Shown: positions 11,229 through 19,001 of the stretch, one piece after another
How the letters are laid out: every line of letters starts with the position of its first letter
Numbering within the stretch: position 1 is the first letter of the stretch
Assembly: GCF_000805335.1 (NCBI RefSeq)
Contig: NZ_KN708638.1
Coordinates: 7,249,271 to 7,298,401 of the forward strand
Origin: Streptomyces sp. CT34
GTDB taxonomy: Bacteria > Actinomycetota > Actinomycetes > Streptomycetales > Streptomycetaceae
DNA: 49,131 nucleotides
Direction of reading: 5' to 3'
Notes under the pieces: model-generated
What the model was told of the DNA's origin: nothing
Database searches by the model: none
Seen by the model: the letters and a program-made list of their open reading frames with translations, nothing else
Made by a program: the position numbers and the translations under genes

Positions 11229-12794
11229 TCAGGACGGGTGCACCAGGAACTCGTCCAGGATTCCCGGCGCCACCTCCGCCGCGAATCCCGGTGCGTCGGC
11301 CGCCGCGAGATCCGGAATGCGATATCCCTCCTCGCCCGCCGCGACCGCCGCGGTGAGCGCGACCAGGCCGGCCCGGCGGGTGAACGGCGACGTGGTCAGC
11401 GTCCAGGCCACCACGGCCTCGCGCCGCAGGGCCAGGGTGTCCCGGCTGAACGTGCCCGACCGGGCGACCAGATACCGGCCGGCGATCCCGTGCCCCAGAT
11501 TCCGGTACGCGTCCCGCGCCAGCCACAGCACGACCGGCGTGCTCAGTACCGCGTAGATCCATGCCGCGTGCAGCAGGACGGGAGCGAACGCCGCCCCGAG
11601 ACCCACGAGCAGCGCGGTCCCCGGCAGCACCGCGAACACCAGCCCGCGCACCCGGCGCCGGCGCAGCGCGACCCGCGGGTGCGGCAGCAGCCGCATGCCC
11701 TGCCGGCCGGGCGGCAACTCCGCGTCCGGGAACGGGGAGCGCAGCGTCCCGCTCGCCACCCGCACCGCCTCCCGCCGGGGCGCCGGCGGCAGCAGCCCGC
11801 TGCGCTTGCGGTTCTCCTCCTTGTTGCCCAGGCCGCCCGCCACCGCGCGGACCGTCGCCCCGCCGCCGGCCCGCAGCAGCAGCGGCTCGCGCAGCAGCAC
11901 CCCGCGCAGCCGGGCGCGCTCGATCGTCACCGACCGGGTGGTGAGCAGTCCCCGCCGCACCTGGAGCGTCCGCGCGTCGGACCACTCCAGGCGGTAGGTC
12001 CACCAGTTCTCGACGTAGAGGACGACCGCGCCCACCGAACCCAGGGCGATGACCGCCAGCAGCGCCGCGGGGATCGTCAGCCACAGCATGCCGCTGCCGA
12101 ACTCGGTGAACGCCCGCTGCACAAAGCCCAGTTTCCAGGGCTCGATGCCCATCTCGTGCAGCGCCCGGTAGACCGACCCGGCCGCCACGAACACCCCGCC
12201 GACCACCCAGAACGTCAGCGGCGCGTACCGCAGCCAGCGCCAGCTGATCCGCGCCAGCACCGGATCGTCGGCGGCCTCCACGGCGCCCGCGCGCGCCAGC
12301 AGCTCCGTGCGCAGCCGGTCGGCCTCGGCCACCGTGAGGGCCTCCAGCGACAGCTCGCCGGAGCGCTCCCCCGAGCCCGCCGTACCGGCCCGCAGGACGG
12401 TGACCCCCAGCAGCCGGTGCAGCGGTGTCGCGGTCAGGTCGACGGTGCGGATGCGGTGCAGCGGTACGCTGCGCAGCCGCCGGGTCAGCAGCCCGCTGCG
12501 GACGTCGAAGGTCTCCCCGGTGACCCGGAACTCCGTACGCGCCCAGCGGATCAGCCCGAGCGCGGTGACCATGGCGAACGAGGCGGCGATGGCGGCGAGG
12601 GTGATCCAGGCACCCGAGCCGATCCGGCCACCGGTGGCCAGCGCGGTCAGCGCCAGCGAGCCGAGCGGCGCGCCCAGCCAGCCGCAGTGCACCAGCAGCG
12701 TACGGGCGTCCAGGCGGCGCCACTCGGGGACGGGCGCGACGGCGGTGGCCGCCGGTGCGCCGGCGTGCGGGGCGTGACCCTGCGGGGTGTTCAC
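11229..12794 (-). CDS. Membrane protein with repeated bacterial PH (bPH2, YdbT-type) domains
   Basis: 521 residues. Hydrophobic segments occur in pairs near 40-85, 185-260 and 385-430, each followed by a soluble bPH2 (DUF304) unit. The units can be recognised by RSGLLTRRLRSVPLHRIRTV, RRGLLTTRSVTIERARLRGV and ARSGTFSRDTLALRREAVV. This matches Bacillus YdbT, which has several such modules. Function in the family is poorly known; YdbS/YdbT have been linked to resistance to antimicrobial peptides and proteins. The start overlaps the stop of the smaller PH gene as ATGA, so the two form an operon. Confidence 0.88.
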   Translation of the reverse strand: MNTPQGHAPHAGAPAATAVAPVPEWRRLDARTLLVHCGWLGAPLGSLALTALATGGRIGSGAWITLAAIAASFAMVTALGLIRWARTEFRVTGETFDVRSGLLTRRLRSVPLHRIRTVDLTATPLHRLLGVTVLRAGTAGSGERSGELSLEALTVAEADRLRTELLARAGAVEAADDPVLARISWRWLRYAPLTFWVVGGVFVAAGSVYRALHEMGIEPWKLGFVQRAFTEFGSGMLWLTIPAALLAVIALGSVGAVVLYVENWWTYRLEWSDARTLQVRRGLLTTRSVTIERARLRGVLLREPLLLRAGGGATVRAVAGGLGNKEENRKRSGLLPPAPRREAVRVASGTLRSPFPDAELPPGRQGMRLLPHPRVALRRRRVRGLVFAVLPGTALLVGLGAAFAPVLLHAAWIYAVLSTPVVLWLARDAYRNLGHGIAGRYLVARSGTFSRDTLALRREAVVAWTLTTSPFTRRAGLVALTAAVAAGEEGYRIPDLAAADAPGFAAEVAPGILDEFLVHPS

Positions 12795-13309
12795 GCGGCA
12801 TCACCCGGCACGTCCTGCGCGACCTCGCCGATCCGGCGGGACAGCTGCTCGGCGTCCGCGCACGACAGCCCCGCGATCTTGATGTCGCCCGCGGTGGAGG
12901 CGGTGGTGACGGTCACCGTCGCCAGCCCGTACCGCCGCTGTATCGGGCCGCGCACGGTGTCCACCGTCTGCACCCGGGACAGCGGCGCGATCCGCCGCTT
13001 CTGCCAGAACCAGCCGCCCGCCGCGTAGACCGCGCGGTCCCCCAGCTCCCACGCGTGCACCGCGTACCGCCAGCGCGGCATCACCACGAGATAGCCCACC
13101 GCCGGCAGCACCAGCAGAACCAGCAGCAGCGGCCCCAGCCACGGCAGCGCGCCCGGGAAGAACAGCAGCGACAGCACCGCCATCACCAGCGCGGTCAGCA
13201 GCATCGGACCGCTGAGCGTCAGCAGTGCCTGGACCCGCCACCAGCTGCGGGCGCGGGGATCGACGCGGTGGCGGGGCGGGCGCAGCAGCGGGGCGGCGGG
13301 CTCGGGCAT
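12791..13309 (-). CDS. Membrane protein with a single PH (bPH2, YdbS-type) domain
   Basis: 172 residues with two transmembrane segments at about 28-50 and 55-75, followed by a bPH2 domain (KRRIAPLSRVQTVDTVRGPIQ..). It is the YdbS-like partner of the larger PH protein encoded directly downstream, with a four-base overlap. They probably form one membrane complex. It is divergent from a TetR gene, with palindromic operator-like sequence in the 159-base gap, so TetR control is likely. Confidence 0.87.
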   Translation of the reverse strand: MPEPAAPLLRPPRHRVDPRARSWWRVQALLTLSGPMLLTALVMAVLSLLFFPGALPWLGPLLLVLLVLPAVGYLVVMPRWRYAVHAWELGDRAVYAAGGWFWQKRRIAPLSRVQTVDTVRGPIQRRYGLATVTVTTASTAGDIKIAGLSCADAEQLSRRIGEVAQDVPGDAA

Positions 13310-13321
13310 GAGGGGTCACCG

Positions 13322-13381
13322 TTTTCCAAGTCAAACGTATTGAGTGCCGGTACGTTATAACGGTACAAGCGACTTGTAAAA
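13322..13381. promoter_or_regulatory. Nested inverted repeats between PH operon and TetR gene
   Basis: Outer arms TTTTCCAAGTC (13322-13332) and GACTTGTAAAA (13371-13381) pair at 10 of 11 positions. Between them is a perfect palindrome, CGTTATAACG (13353-13362), flanked by GTAC on both sides. The region is strikingly AT-rich for this genome. It is a likely operator for the TetR protein at 13469, covering both divergent promoters. The 10-mer TTTTACAAGT (read from the right arm) recurs at 17668. Confidence 0.55.
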
Positions 13382-13468
13382 GTGGGCCGGTCACCGAGGG
13401 GCGGTACGACGGCAAGCCGCACCACACGGCGATGAGCCGCACCACGAAGCAACGAACGGAGGCCACCG

Positions 13469-14107
13469 GTGCCCAAGAAGGTGGATCGCGAAGCCAGGCG
13501 GCAGGAGATCTCCGCGGCGCTCTGGCGGATCGCGAGCACCCGGGGCGTGGACAGCGCCAGCCTGCGCGATGTCGCCGCCGAGGCCGGCATCTCGCTCGGT
13601 CGGCTCCAGCACTACTTCCGCAGCAAGGACGAAATGCTGCTGTTCGCCCTCCGGCACATCAACCGGCTGGCCACCGACCGCATCCGCGAACGCATCGAGG
13701 CCCTCGACGAGGAACCCACGCCGCGCGCAGTGCTGCGCGCCTGCCTGTCCGGCATGCTCCCGCTCGACGAGGAGAGCCGCACCGGCCTCCTGGTCGGCGC
13801 CGCCTACTACTCCCGCGCCGTCCACGACCCCGCCCTGGGTGCCGAGGCCCGCGAGGGCATCCCCAAGCTCCGCGCCTTCTTCGCCGACCAGCTGCGGCTG
13901 GCCGCCGACCGCGGCGAACTGCCGCCGGAACGGGCCACCGAGGACGAGGCGATGCTGCTGATCAGCCTCGCCGACGGCCTCGCCAGCTACGTCCTGCTCG
14001 GCGTGCACGGCCCGGACGACGCGCTGCGCATCCTGGACCGCCACCTGGCCGGACTCTTCGACGACCGCACTCCACCGGGGGATCCGCCCCGGGGCGGTAC
14101 CGCGTGA
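13469..14107 (+). CDS. TetR-family transcriptional regulator
   Basis: 212 residues. The N-terminal helix-turn-helix at about 28-50 reads SLRDVAAEAGISLGRLQHYFRSKDEML, typical of TetR proteins, including the HYF(R/K)SKD signature. The ligand-binding C-terminal domain is similar in length to relatives of BetI/FadR type (TetR_C_6 style). The GTG start has ACGGAGG seven bases upstream. It is divergent from the PH-domain operon and probably represses it and itself through the nested palindromes in the shared gap. The ligand is unknown. Confidence 0.92.
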   Translation: MPKKVDREARRQEISAALWRIASTRGVDSASLRDVAAEAGISLGRLQHYFRSKDEMLLFALRHINRLATDRIRERIEALDEEPTPRAVLRACLSGMLPLDEESRTGLLVGAAYYSRAVHDPALGAEAREGIPKLRAFFADQLRLAADRGELPPERATEDEAMLLISLADGLASYVLLGVHGPDDALRILDRHLAGLFDDRTPPGDPPRGGTA

Positions 14108-14115
14108 TGCCAGTC

Positions 14116-14250
14116 GGGAACGCCGCTCGGAAACACGGCTCTGTAACGGTGTTCCTGAGCGGCAACTGCGTTCCCGAACGGCGTTCCTGAGCGGCAACAG
14201 TGTTCCTGAACGGCATTTCTGAGCGGCAACAGTGTTCCCGAACGGCGTTC
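14116..14250. repeat. Cluster of about 32-bp imperfect tandem repeats with an inverted copy
   Basis: Three adjacent units (14152-14183, 14184-14216, 14217-14247) share TTC(C)TGAGCGGCAAC followed by GTTCC(C/T)GAACGGC. A fourth partial copy follows, and an inverted relative (GGAACGCCGCTCGGAAACA) sits at 14117-14135. The 335-base gap between the TetR gene and the 108-residue gene contains no other gene. It could be a regulator-binding array, a mobile mini-repeat or simple slippage. Confidence 0.75.
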
Positions 14251-14442
14251 CCGAAGGAGCTCACGCCGCGTTCCCACCATCTACGACCGGCGGTGGACTT
14301 GACCTCTGGCGGAATACCGGAACCGGCTCGGCGTGCCGGCGCCGTCTGCCATCCTGACGTCCGACCGTCGCGCATGACCCGCACCCCGCCCTGCCCGGCC
14401 GGGTGCTACGCGCGTCACCAGCAGGACCAAGGGGAGGCGGCA

Positions 14443-14769
14443 GTGCCGTACATCGGTGAGATCTGGCGGGTGGAACGAGGCACGGACGTGGTCGGCGAAA
14501 TCACCGTCACCCAGGCGGACTTCCCCTGGCTGAACGGGCACTTCGCCCCCGGCCCGGCCTTCGCCGAACTGGAGCCGCACTTCACCCGCGAACTGGCCCT
14601 CCTCGACACCATCGACGACGACCCGACGGCCTGGGAGGACGCCTACAGCCGCGCCGCCGACGGCGTGCGGCTGGTGGCCCCGGCCGGACCCGTCGCCGAG
14701 TTCCTGCTGCACATCGAGGACGACGCGGCGTGGTTCCGCTGGAGCGACGAGCCGTTCGCCGGGGAGTGA
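14443..14769 (+). CDS. Small acidic protein of unknown function
   Basis: 108 residues, acidic and rich in aromatic residues (IGEIWRVERG.., DFPWLNGHFAPGPAF, DDAAWFRWSDEPF). There is no signal peptide or membrane segment, so it is presumably cytosolic. I do not recognise a named domain, although it reads as a real conserved protein because of strong GC3 bias and a good ribosome site (GGGGAGG, GTG start six bases on). It stands alone, with the repeat cluster upstream and a hairpin downstream. Function unknown. Confidence 0.75.
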   Translation: MPYIGEIWRVERGTDVVGEITVTQADFPWLNGHFAPGPAFAELEPHFTRELALLDTIDDDPTAWEDAYSRAADGVRLVAPAGPVAEFLLHIEDDAAWFRWSDEPFAGE

Positions 14770-14776
14770 GCAGCCC

Positions 14777-14816
14777 GGCTCCTGACTCCCCCGTAAGGAG
14801 CCCGGCCCGGGGGAGT
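14777..14816. terminator. Two overlapping alternative hairpins between convergent genes
   Basis: GGCTCCT (14777-14783) pairs with AGGAGCC (14796-14802). ACTCCCCC (14785-14792) pairs with GGGGGAGT (14809-14816). The two stems interlock and cannot both form simply. Lying between the 108-residue gene and the MarR gene, they probably terminate transcription, one for each direction. Confidence 0.55.
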
Positions 14817-14917
14817 TGGGGCCCCGAGCCGGGGAAGCGGCGGAGGCGCCCCGCGGAGCTGCGGGGCTGCGGGGGAGTGGTCGCCCACCCTCCCCGCGGA
14901 GGCCCGCAGGCCGCCCG

Positions 14918-15424
14918 TCAGTCCAGCAGGCTCCCCAGCCGGCCCTCCAGCACCACCAGCAACTCACCCAGCGCCGCGGACAGTTCCTCCTGCCGCGCGT
15001 CCCCGATACCCGCCAGCAGCGCCGCCTCGTAGCGCAACTGCTCGGGCAGCAGCCGGTCGATGGTCTCGCGCCCTTCCGCCGTGAGCGACAGATGCGTGAC
15101 CCGGCGGTCCCGGTCGTCCGGCCGCCGGCTGATCAGCCCGCGCTCCTCCAACTGCCGTACGCGTTTGGTGACCGCCGCCCCGGAGGCGAACGTCTCGCGC
15201 GCCACCCGGCCCGGCGTCAGCTCACGGTCCATCCGGCGCAGAGTGCCCAGGATGTCGAACTCGGGCCGGGTCAGCCCCGCCCGCCGCAGCGGTGCGTCCG
15301 CGGCCTGCTGGAGCAGTGCGGAACAGCGGTTGAGCCGCCCGATCACCGCCATCGGGCCGGTGTCCAGCCCGGGGTGCACCTGCTGCCACTGGCGGAGCAC
15401 CCCCGCGACGATGTCCTCGGTCAC
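14918..15424 (-). CDS. MarR-family transcriptional regulator
   Basis: 168 residues with a winged helix-turn-helix of MarR type. LTRPEFDILGTLRR leads into RVARETFASGAAVTKRVRQLEERGLI, and the wing carries RRPDDRDRRVTHLSLTAEG with the conserved D-x-R. The GTG at 15424 is chosen because GAGGAG lies seven bases upstream. A GTG at 15430 is too close to it. It is located just downstream of a FUSC-type exporter on the same strand, a common pairing. It has its own operator-like palindromes upstream and probably responds to an aromatic or lipophilic ligand. Confidence 0.9.
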   Translation of the reverse strand: MTEDIVAGVLRQWQQVHPGLDTGPMAVIGRLNRCSALLQQAADAPLRRAGLTRPEFDILGTLRRMDRELTPGRVARETFASGAAVTKRVRQLEERGLISRRPDDRDRRVTHLSLTAEGRETIDRLLPEQLRYEAALLAGIGDARQEELSAALGELLVVLEGRLGSLLD

Positions 15425-15473
15425 CCGCACTCTCCTCTCGGCACCTTCGTACCGCCCCGGTCCCGGCAGCGTC

Positions 15474-15516
15474 GTACGGCCGTACACCCCGCATACCGGC
15501 CATGCCGTACGGCCGT
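15474..15516. promoter_or_regulatory. Repeated palindromic GTACGGCCGT boxes upstream of marR
   Basis: GTACGGCCGTAC (15474-15485) is a perfect 12-base palindrome. The core GTACGGCCGT recurs at 15507-15516, exactly 33 bases away or about three helical turns, within a second palindrome (GCCGTACGGC, 15504-15513). Both lie 50-95 bases upstream of the MarR start. They are likely MarR autoregulation sites. Confidence 0.5.
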
Positions 15517-15595
15517 CCGCCCGGTCCCGGTGACGGCCCTGCCCTTATTGTGCCTGCCACCCGGTACCCGCCGCCGAGCCGGGCGGACGGGCGCG

Positions 15596-17647
15596 TCAGG
15601 CGGCCAGCGCGGGCGCGGACAGCCGCCGGACCAAACCCGCCAGCGTCCGGTGCCCCTGCTGCTCGGCGCGCGCGATCCGCTCCTCGGGGAGCGCCCGCTG
15701 CCACCACTCGCCGGCCGCCACATCGACCGCCTCCCGCAGCTCCACCAGGCACCCGGCGAGCCGGTCGCGCGCCCAGCCCGCCTCCCGTGCCTCGTCCGCC
15801 ACCGGGCCCGAAGCCCAGGACGTCCCAGGGCCGGGCACCGTCCTCGCGCCCGGCCCCGCGGCCAGCAGCCGGGACGCCGCCGCCTCCGCCTCCGCGAGCC
15901 GCTCCAGCGCGCTGTCGATACGGTCGGCGGCCCGCCGGTTGGTGACCAGCACACAGCAGGCCAGCCCGACCGCCGCGCCCACCACGGTGTCGATCCATCG
16001 GTCGGCGATCAGCGTCGACGCCGGCAGGTGCCTGCCGAACTCGGTCAGCAGCAGTGCCATGGGCGTGACACACACCGAGCCGAGCCAGTAGTTCCGGCTG
16101 ATCGTGGCCTCCGCGCCGAGCTGGAAGGCCAGCGCCAGCGCGACCATCGTGAACCGCCCGGTGTGGATCAGCGGCAGCAGGGCGGTGAACAGCACCAGCC
16201 CCAGCAGGTTCCCGAGGGTGCGCTGCACCGCGCGCTGCCAGGAGAGCGTGGTGTTGGCCTGGTAGATCGACGCCGCGGTCACCACGGCCCAGTACGGATG
16301 CCCGACCCCCACCGCCATCGACGCCCAGCCCGCCAGCACGCAGCCCACCGCCACCCGCGCCCCGATGGGCAGCAGCGGCGAACCGGGCGCGAGGCGCGCG
16401 AGCACCGCCCGTACGCCGCGGGGGCGCCCGGGGACGGGGCGGCGCAGACCGGCGGAGGGGCGAGCGAGACGGCCGCGGGAGGGCGGGGCGGCGAGGAGAC
16501 CGCCGGAGGGCGGGGCGGCAGGAAGGGCGTCGGCGTGGCGGCCGATGCCGGCCTCCGCCGCCACCCCGGCCAGTTCCTCGGCCTGGGCCGCGGACAGCGG
16601 CACGTCGGGCACCGGCCGTCCGCTCCGCAACTCCCGTGCCCACCCGCCGAACCGCTCCGCCGCCGCCTCGGCACCGCCCGGCGGATCCGCGTCCCCGAGC
16701 GCCGACTCGGCCTGCGCCAGCAGCCGTTCCAGCTCCGCCCGCGCCGCCGCCTTCTGCGCCGTACGCACCGGAACCAGGAACAGCGTGTGCCACGCCGCAT
16801 TCACCGCCGCCGCGGTCGCATGCCGGGCCTGCGCCACCCCAACCGGATCGGAACCGCGGGCCGTTCCGGTCCTCGCCGCCCCGTCGCCGGCCGCCCCGGC
16901 CCTCGTACGCAACAACCCGGCCGCGGCCTCCAGCGCCCGCGCGGTGGCGATCCGCTCCGGCCCCCGCGGCCGTACCAGCGCCGGCGCCATGCACACCAGC
17001 CACGCGAACGCCCCGGCGCCGAGCGCCAATCCCAGATGCTTCGGCACCTCCGCGGCCCGCTGCGGCACGAAGAACGCCGACGCCGCGATGAACGTCAGGA
17101 TCAGATTCCCCGGCGGTCCGATCCGCGTCGCATCGCACACCATCTTGTGCACCGCGGCCACCAGGGAGGCCAGCACGACCAGCACCGCGGCGGACGCGAC
17201 CAGCGACGCCGCGGTCAGTGCGACGGCCAGGCTCGCGACCATCCCGAGCACCACCCACAACAGCGTCCGGGCCCGCGCCGCGTACGGCAGCCCGTGCGCA
17301 TACAGCGCGCACATCGCCCCCGCGGAGGTGTAGAGCACCAGATCCAGCCGTCCCAGGGCGAACAGCGTCAGATCGGGGACCGCCAGCGCCACCACCGCAC
17401 TGAGCGCCGGCTTGTGCCAGATGTCAACCGGCCGCCGCAGCCGCACCGTGCTCCGCACCGGCAGCGGCCGGACCCGCACCGGACCCGACAGGCCCGTCTC
17501 CGACGAGCCGGACCCGTTCTCCCGGTTCTCCGGGTTCTCCCCGTTCGTCGGGTCCGTTGGCTTCTTCGCGTTCTTCGGGCCCTCCGGGTTCCTCGGGTCC
17601 TTCCTCAGCTTCCTCGTGATCGCGGCAGGCTTGGCGTGCTTCCCCAT
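15596..17647 (-). CDS. FUSC-family membrane exporter (fusaric-acid-resistance/aromatic acid type)
   Basis: 683 residues. A charged Asn/Pro/Glu-rich N-terminal tail of about 60 residues precedes two blocks of about six transmembrane helices each (about 75-235 and 415-550). The second block carries the FUSC-like signature (GHPYWAVVTAASIYQANTTLSW). A central and a C-terminal cytosolic helical domain complete the layout. Relatives export aromatic acids or hydrophobic toxins. The ATG at 17647 is preferred. TTG at 17653 is possible, and no Shine-Dalgarno is seen for either. It is divergent from a KstR2-like TetR gene and upstream of marR, so it has two candidate regulators. Confidence 0.87.
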   Translation of the reverse strand: MGKHAKPAAITRKLRKDPRNPEGPKNAKKPTDPTNGENPENRENGSGSSETGLSGPVRVRPLPVRSTVRLRRPVDIWHKPALSAVVALAVPDLTLFALGRLDLVLYTSAGAMCALYAHGLPYAARARTLLWVVLGMVASLAVALTAASLVASAAVLVVLASLVAAVHKMVCDATRIGPPGNLILTFIAASAFFVPQRAAEVPKHLGLALGAGAFAWLVCMAPALVRPRGPERIATARALEAAAGLLRTRAGAAGDGAARTGTARGSDPVGVAQARHATAAAVNAAWHTLFLVPVRTAQKAAARAELERLLAQAESALGDADPPGGAEAAAERFGGWARELRSGRPVPDVPLSAAQAEELAGVAAEAGIGRHADALPAAPPSGGLLAAPPSRGRLARPSAGLRRPVPGRPRGVRAVLARLAPGSPLLPIGARVAVGCVLAGWASMAVGVGHPYWAVVTAASIYQANTTLSWQRAVQRTLGNLLGLVLFTALLPLIHTGRFTMVALALAFQLGAEATISRNYWLGSVCVTPMALLLTEFGRHLPASTLIADRWIDTVVGAAVGLACCVLVTNRRAADRIDSALERLAEAEAAASRLLAAGPGARTVPGPGTSWASGPVADEAREAGWARDRLAGCLVELREAVDVAAGEWWQRALPEERIARAEQQGHRTLAGLVRRLSAPALAA

Positions 17648-17667
17648 AACCAAAAGGTTAGCAGGTG

Positions 17668-17680
17668 TTTTACAAGTAAA
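17668..17680. promoter_or_regulatory. Palindrome between FUSC exporter and TetR gene
   Basis: TTTAC-AA-GTAAA (17669-17680) is a perfect inverted repeat with a two-base centre in an AT-rich island, 22 bases upstream of the exporter start. The first ten bases from 17668 (TTTTACAAGT) match, on the opposite strand, the site at 13372-13381. It is a candidate TetR operator. Confidence 0.45.
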
Positions 17681-17725
17681 TTATATGACGCCCGTCACCG
17701 CTCAGTGGCGCGCGACAATAGCCAC

Positions 17726-18346
17726 GTGCCAACCGCCAAGAACAGCAAAGCGAACCCCGCGCCCACCTCCCCCGACCGCCGCCGCGAACTCCTCTCCATC
17801 GCGGCCGAGGTGTTCGCCGACCAGGGCTACAACGCCACCACCGTCCGCCGTATCGCGGACCGGGCCGGAATGCTCGCGGGCAGCCTCTACTACCACTTCG
17901 ACTCCAAGGAATCGATGGTGGACGAAATCCTCGCCACCTTCCTGGACGAACTGTGGGCCGGCTACGACGCGGTGCTCGCCGCGCACCTTGGCCCCCGCGA
18001 GACCATCGAGGCCCTGGTCACCGAATCGTTCCGGGAGATCGACCGGCACCGCGCCGCCGTCGCCATCTACCAGAAGGAGGCCCGGCACCTCGCCACCCAG
18101 CCCCGCTTCGGTTATCTCACCGATTCCCAGCGGAAGTTCGAAAAGGCATGGCTGGGCACCCTGCAACGCGGCGTCACCGAAGGCGTGTTCCGCGGCGACC
18201 TCGACATCCGGCTGACCTACCGCTTTCTGCGCGACACCGTCTGGGTCGCCGCGAGCTGGTACCGGCCGGAGGGCCGGCACAGCCCCGAGGAGATCGCCCG
18301 CCAGTACCTCTCCATGGTTCTCGACGGCATCACACTGCGCACCTGA
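17726..18346 (+). CDS. TetR-family regulator resembling KstR2
   Basis: 206 residues. The helix-turn-helix reads NATTVRRIADRAGMLAGSLYYHFDSKE. The effector domain resembles mycobacterial KstR2 (AIYQKEARHLATQPRF; YRFLRDTVWVAASWYRP; QYLSMVLDGIT). KstR2 senses CoA thioesters of steroid-ring fragments, so this protein may bind an acyl-CoA. That is inferred from resemblance only. The GTG start has no Shine-Dalgarno, and GACAAT lies nearby, so the gene is probably leaderless. It is divergent from the FUSC exporter. No steroid genes adjoin it here. Confidence 0.88.
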   Translation: MPTAKNSKANPAPTSPDRRRELLSIAAEVFADQGYNATTVRRIADRAGMLAGSLYYHFDSKESMVDEILATFLDELWAGYDAVLAAHLGPRETIEALVTESFREIDRHRAAVAIYQKEARHLATQPRFGYLTDSQRKFEKAWLGTLQRGVTEGVFRGDLDIRLTYRFLRDTVWVAASWYRPEGRHSPEEIARQYLSMVLDGITLRT

Positions 18347-18470
18347 ACGGCATCACACTGTGCGCTTGAGTCGCTGCGGCGGGGCGATTCTCCGGGCTCT
18401 TGGGGCAGGGGCTGGGCTGTCCTGGGTGGGGGGTGCGACCCGGAGCGGGTTGCCCGCCCCGGCGGGGGCG

Positions 18471-18647
18471 GTTCGTCAGGCGGGGGACGGTTCGTCAGCT
18501 GGGGAAGGCGCTCGCCAGGAGGAAGCGGCCGCGCGTCAGGGAAGGCCCTTCGTGGGGAAGCGCTCGCCAGAAGGAACGGGTGCCTCGAAGGAACGGGTGC
18601 CTCGAAGGGGAGGGCTACCTCGAAGGGAACGGGTAGCGGGTGCCTCG
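18471..18647. repeat. Low-complexity tandem repeats in a gene-free gap
   Basis: A 17-base unit, AAGGAACGGGTGCCTCG, occurs twice exactly (18571-18587, 18588-18604), followed by degenerate copies to 18647. Upstream are repeats of GGTTCGTCAG (near 18471 and 18488) and GAAG(G)CGCTCGCCAG. The whole 337-base gap between the KstR2-like gene and the secreted protein shows no credible gene. Confidence 0.7.
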
Positions 18648-18683
18648 GCAGGGGAGAACGCGTCCGCGGGGAAGATGTGCCCG

Positions 18684-19001
18684 TCAGCAGGAAACGGTCT
18701 TGACGTACAAGGCCCGCGGCCCCGCAACCGTCCCGTACCGCACGTCCTTCGTGGCCCCCTGGGGCAGCCTGCCGCGCGGACCCGCGTGATGCGGGATGAC
18801 GATGGTGTAGCACGCAGGCCGCTTGGCGCACAGATTCGTCAGGCGCACATAACGCTGCTGGCCCTGGTTGAAGAACTTCCGCACCTTCACGCAGCGCGGC
18901 ACCTGCTCGGCTGCCACCGCCTCCGACGCCATGGACAACGTCAGCGACGCCGCGCACGCCGCACCCGTCAGCGTGATGGCAACGATCTTCCGCATGCGCA
19001 T
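18684..19001 (-). CDS. Small secreted four-cysteine protein
   Basis: 105 residues. A classic signal peptide (basic MRMRK, hydrophobic core, cleavage after ASEAVA near residue 30) precedes a mature chain of about 75 residues. The mature chain is basic and has four cysteines (CVKV, NLC, PAC, final VSC), which allows two disulfides. I do not recognise a family; small secreted inhibitors and antifungal-like proteins have this look. The ATG at 19001 has GGGGGAG about eight bases upstream. It stands alone on the minus strand. Function unknown. Confidence 0.75.
   Translation of the reverse strand: MRMRKIVAITLTGAACAASLTLSMASEAVAAEQVPRCVKVRKFFNQGQQRYVRLTNLCAKRPACYTIVIPHHAGPRGRLPQGATKDVRYGTVAGPRALYVKTVSC

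Noticed and set aside
14152..14250. The 32-bp repeats as a CRISPR array
   Set aside because: The units are contiguous and imperfect with no unique spacers, and no cas genes are present.
14816..17700. Very long plus-strand frame running opposite marR and the FUSC gene into the TetR gene
   Set aside because: Only the last 206 residues (from 17726) read as a protein. The rest is antisense to genes with clear domains.
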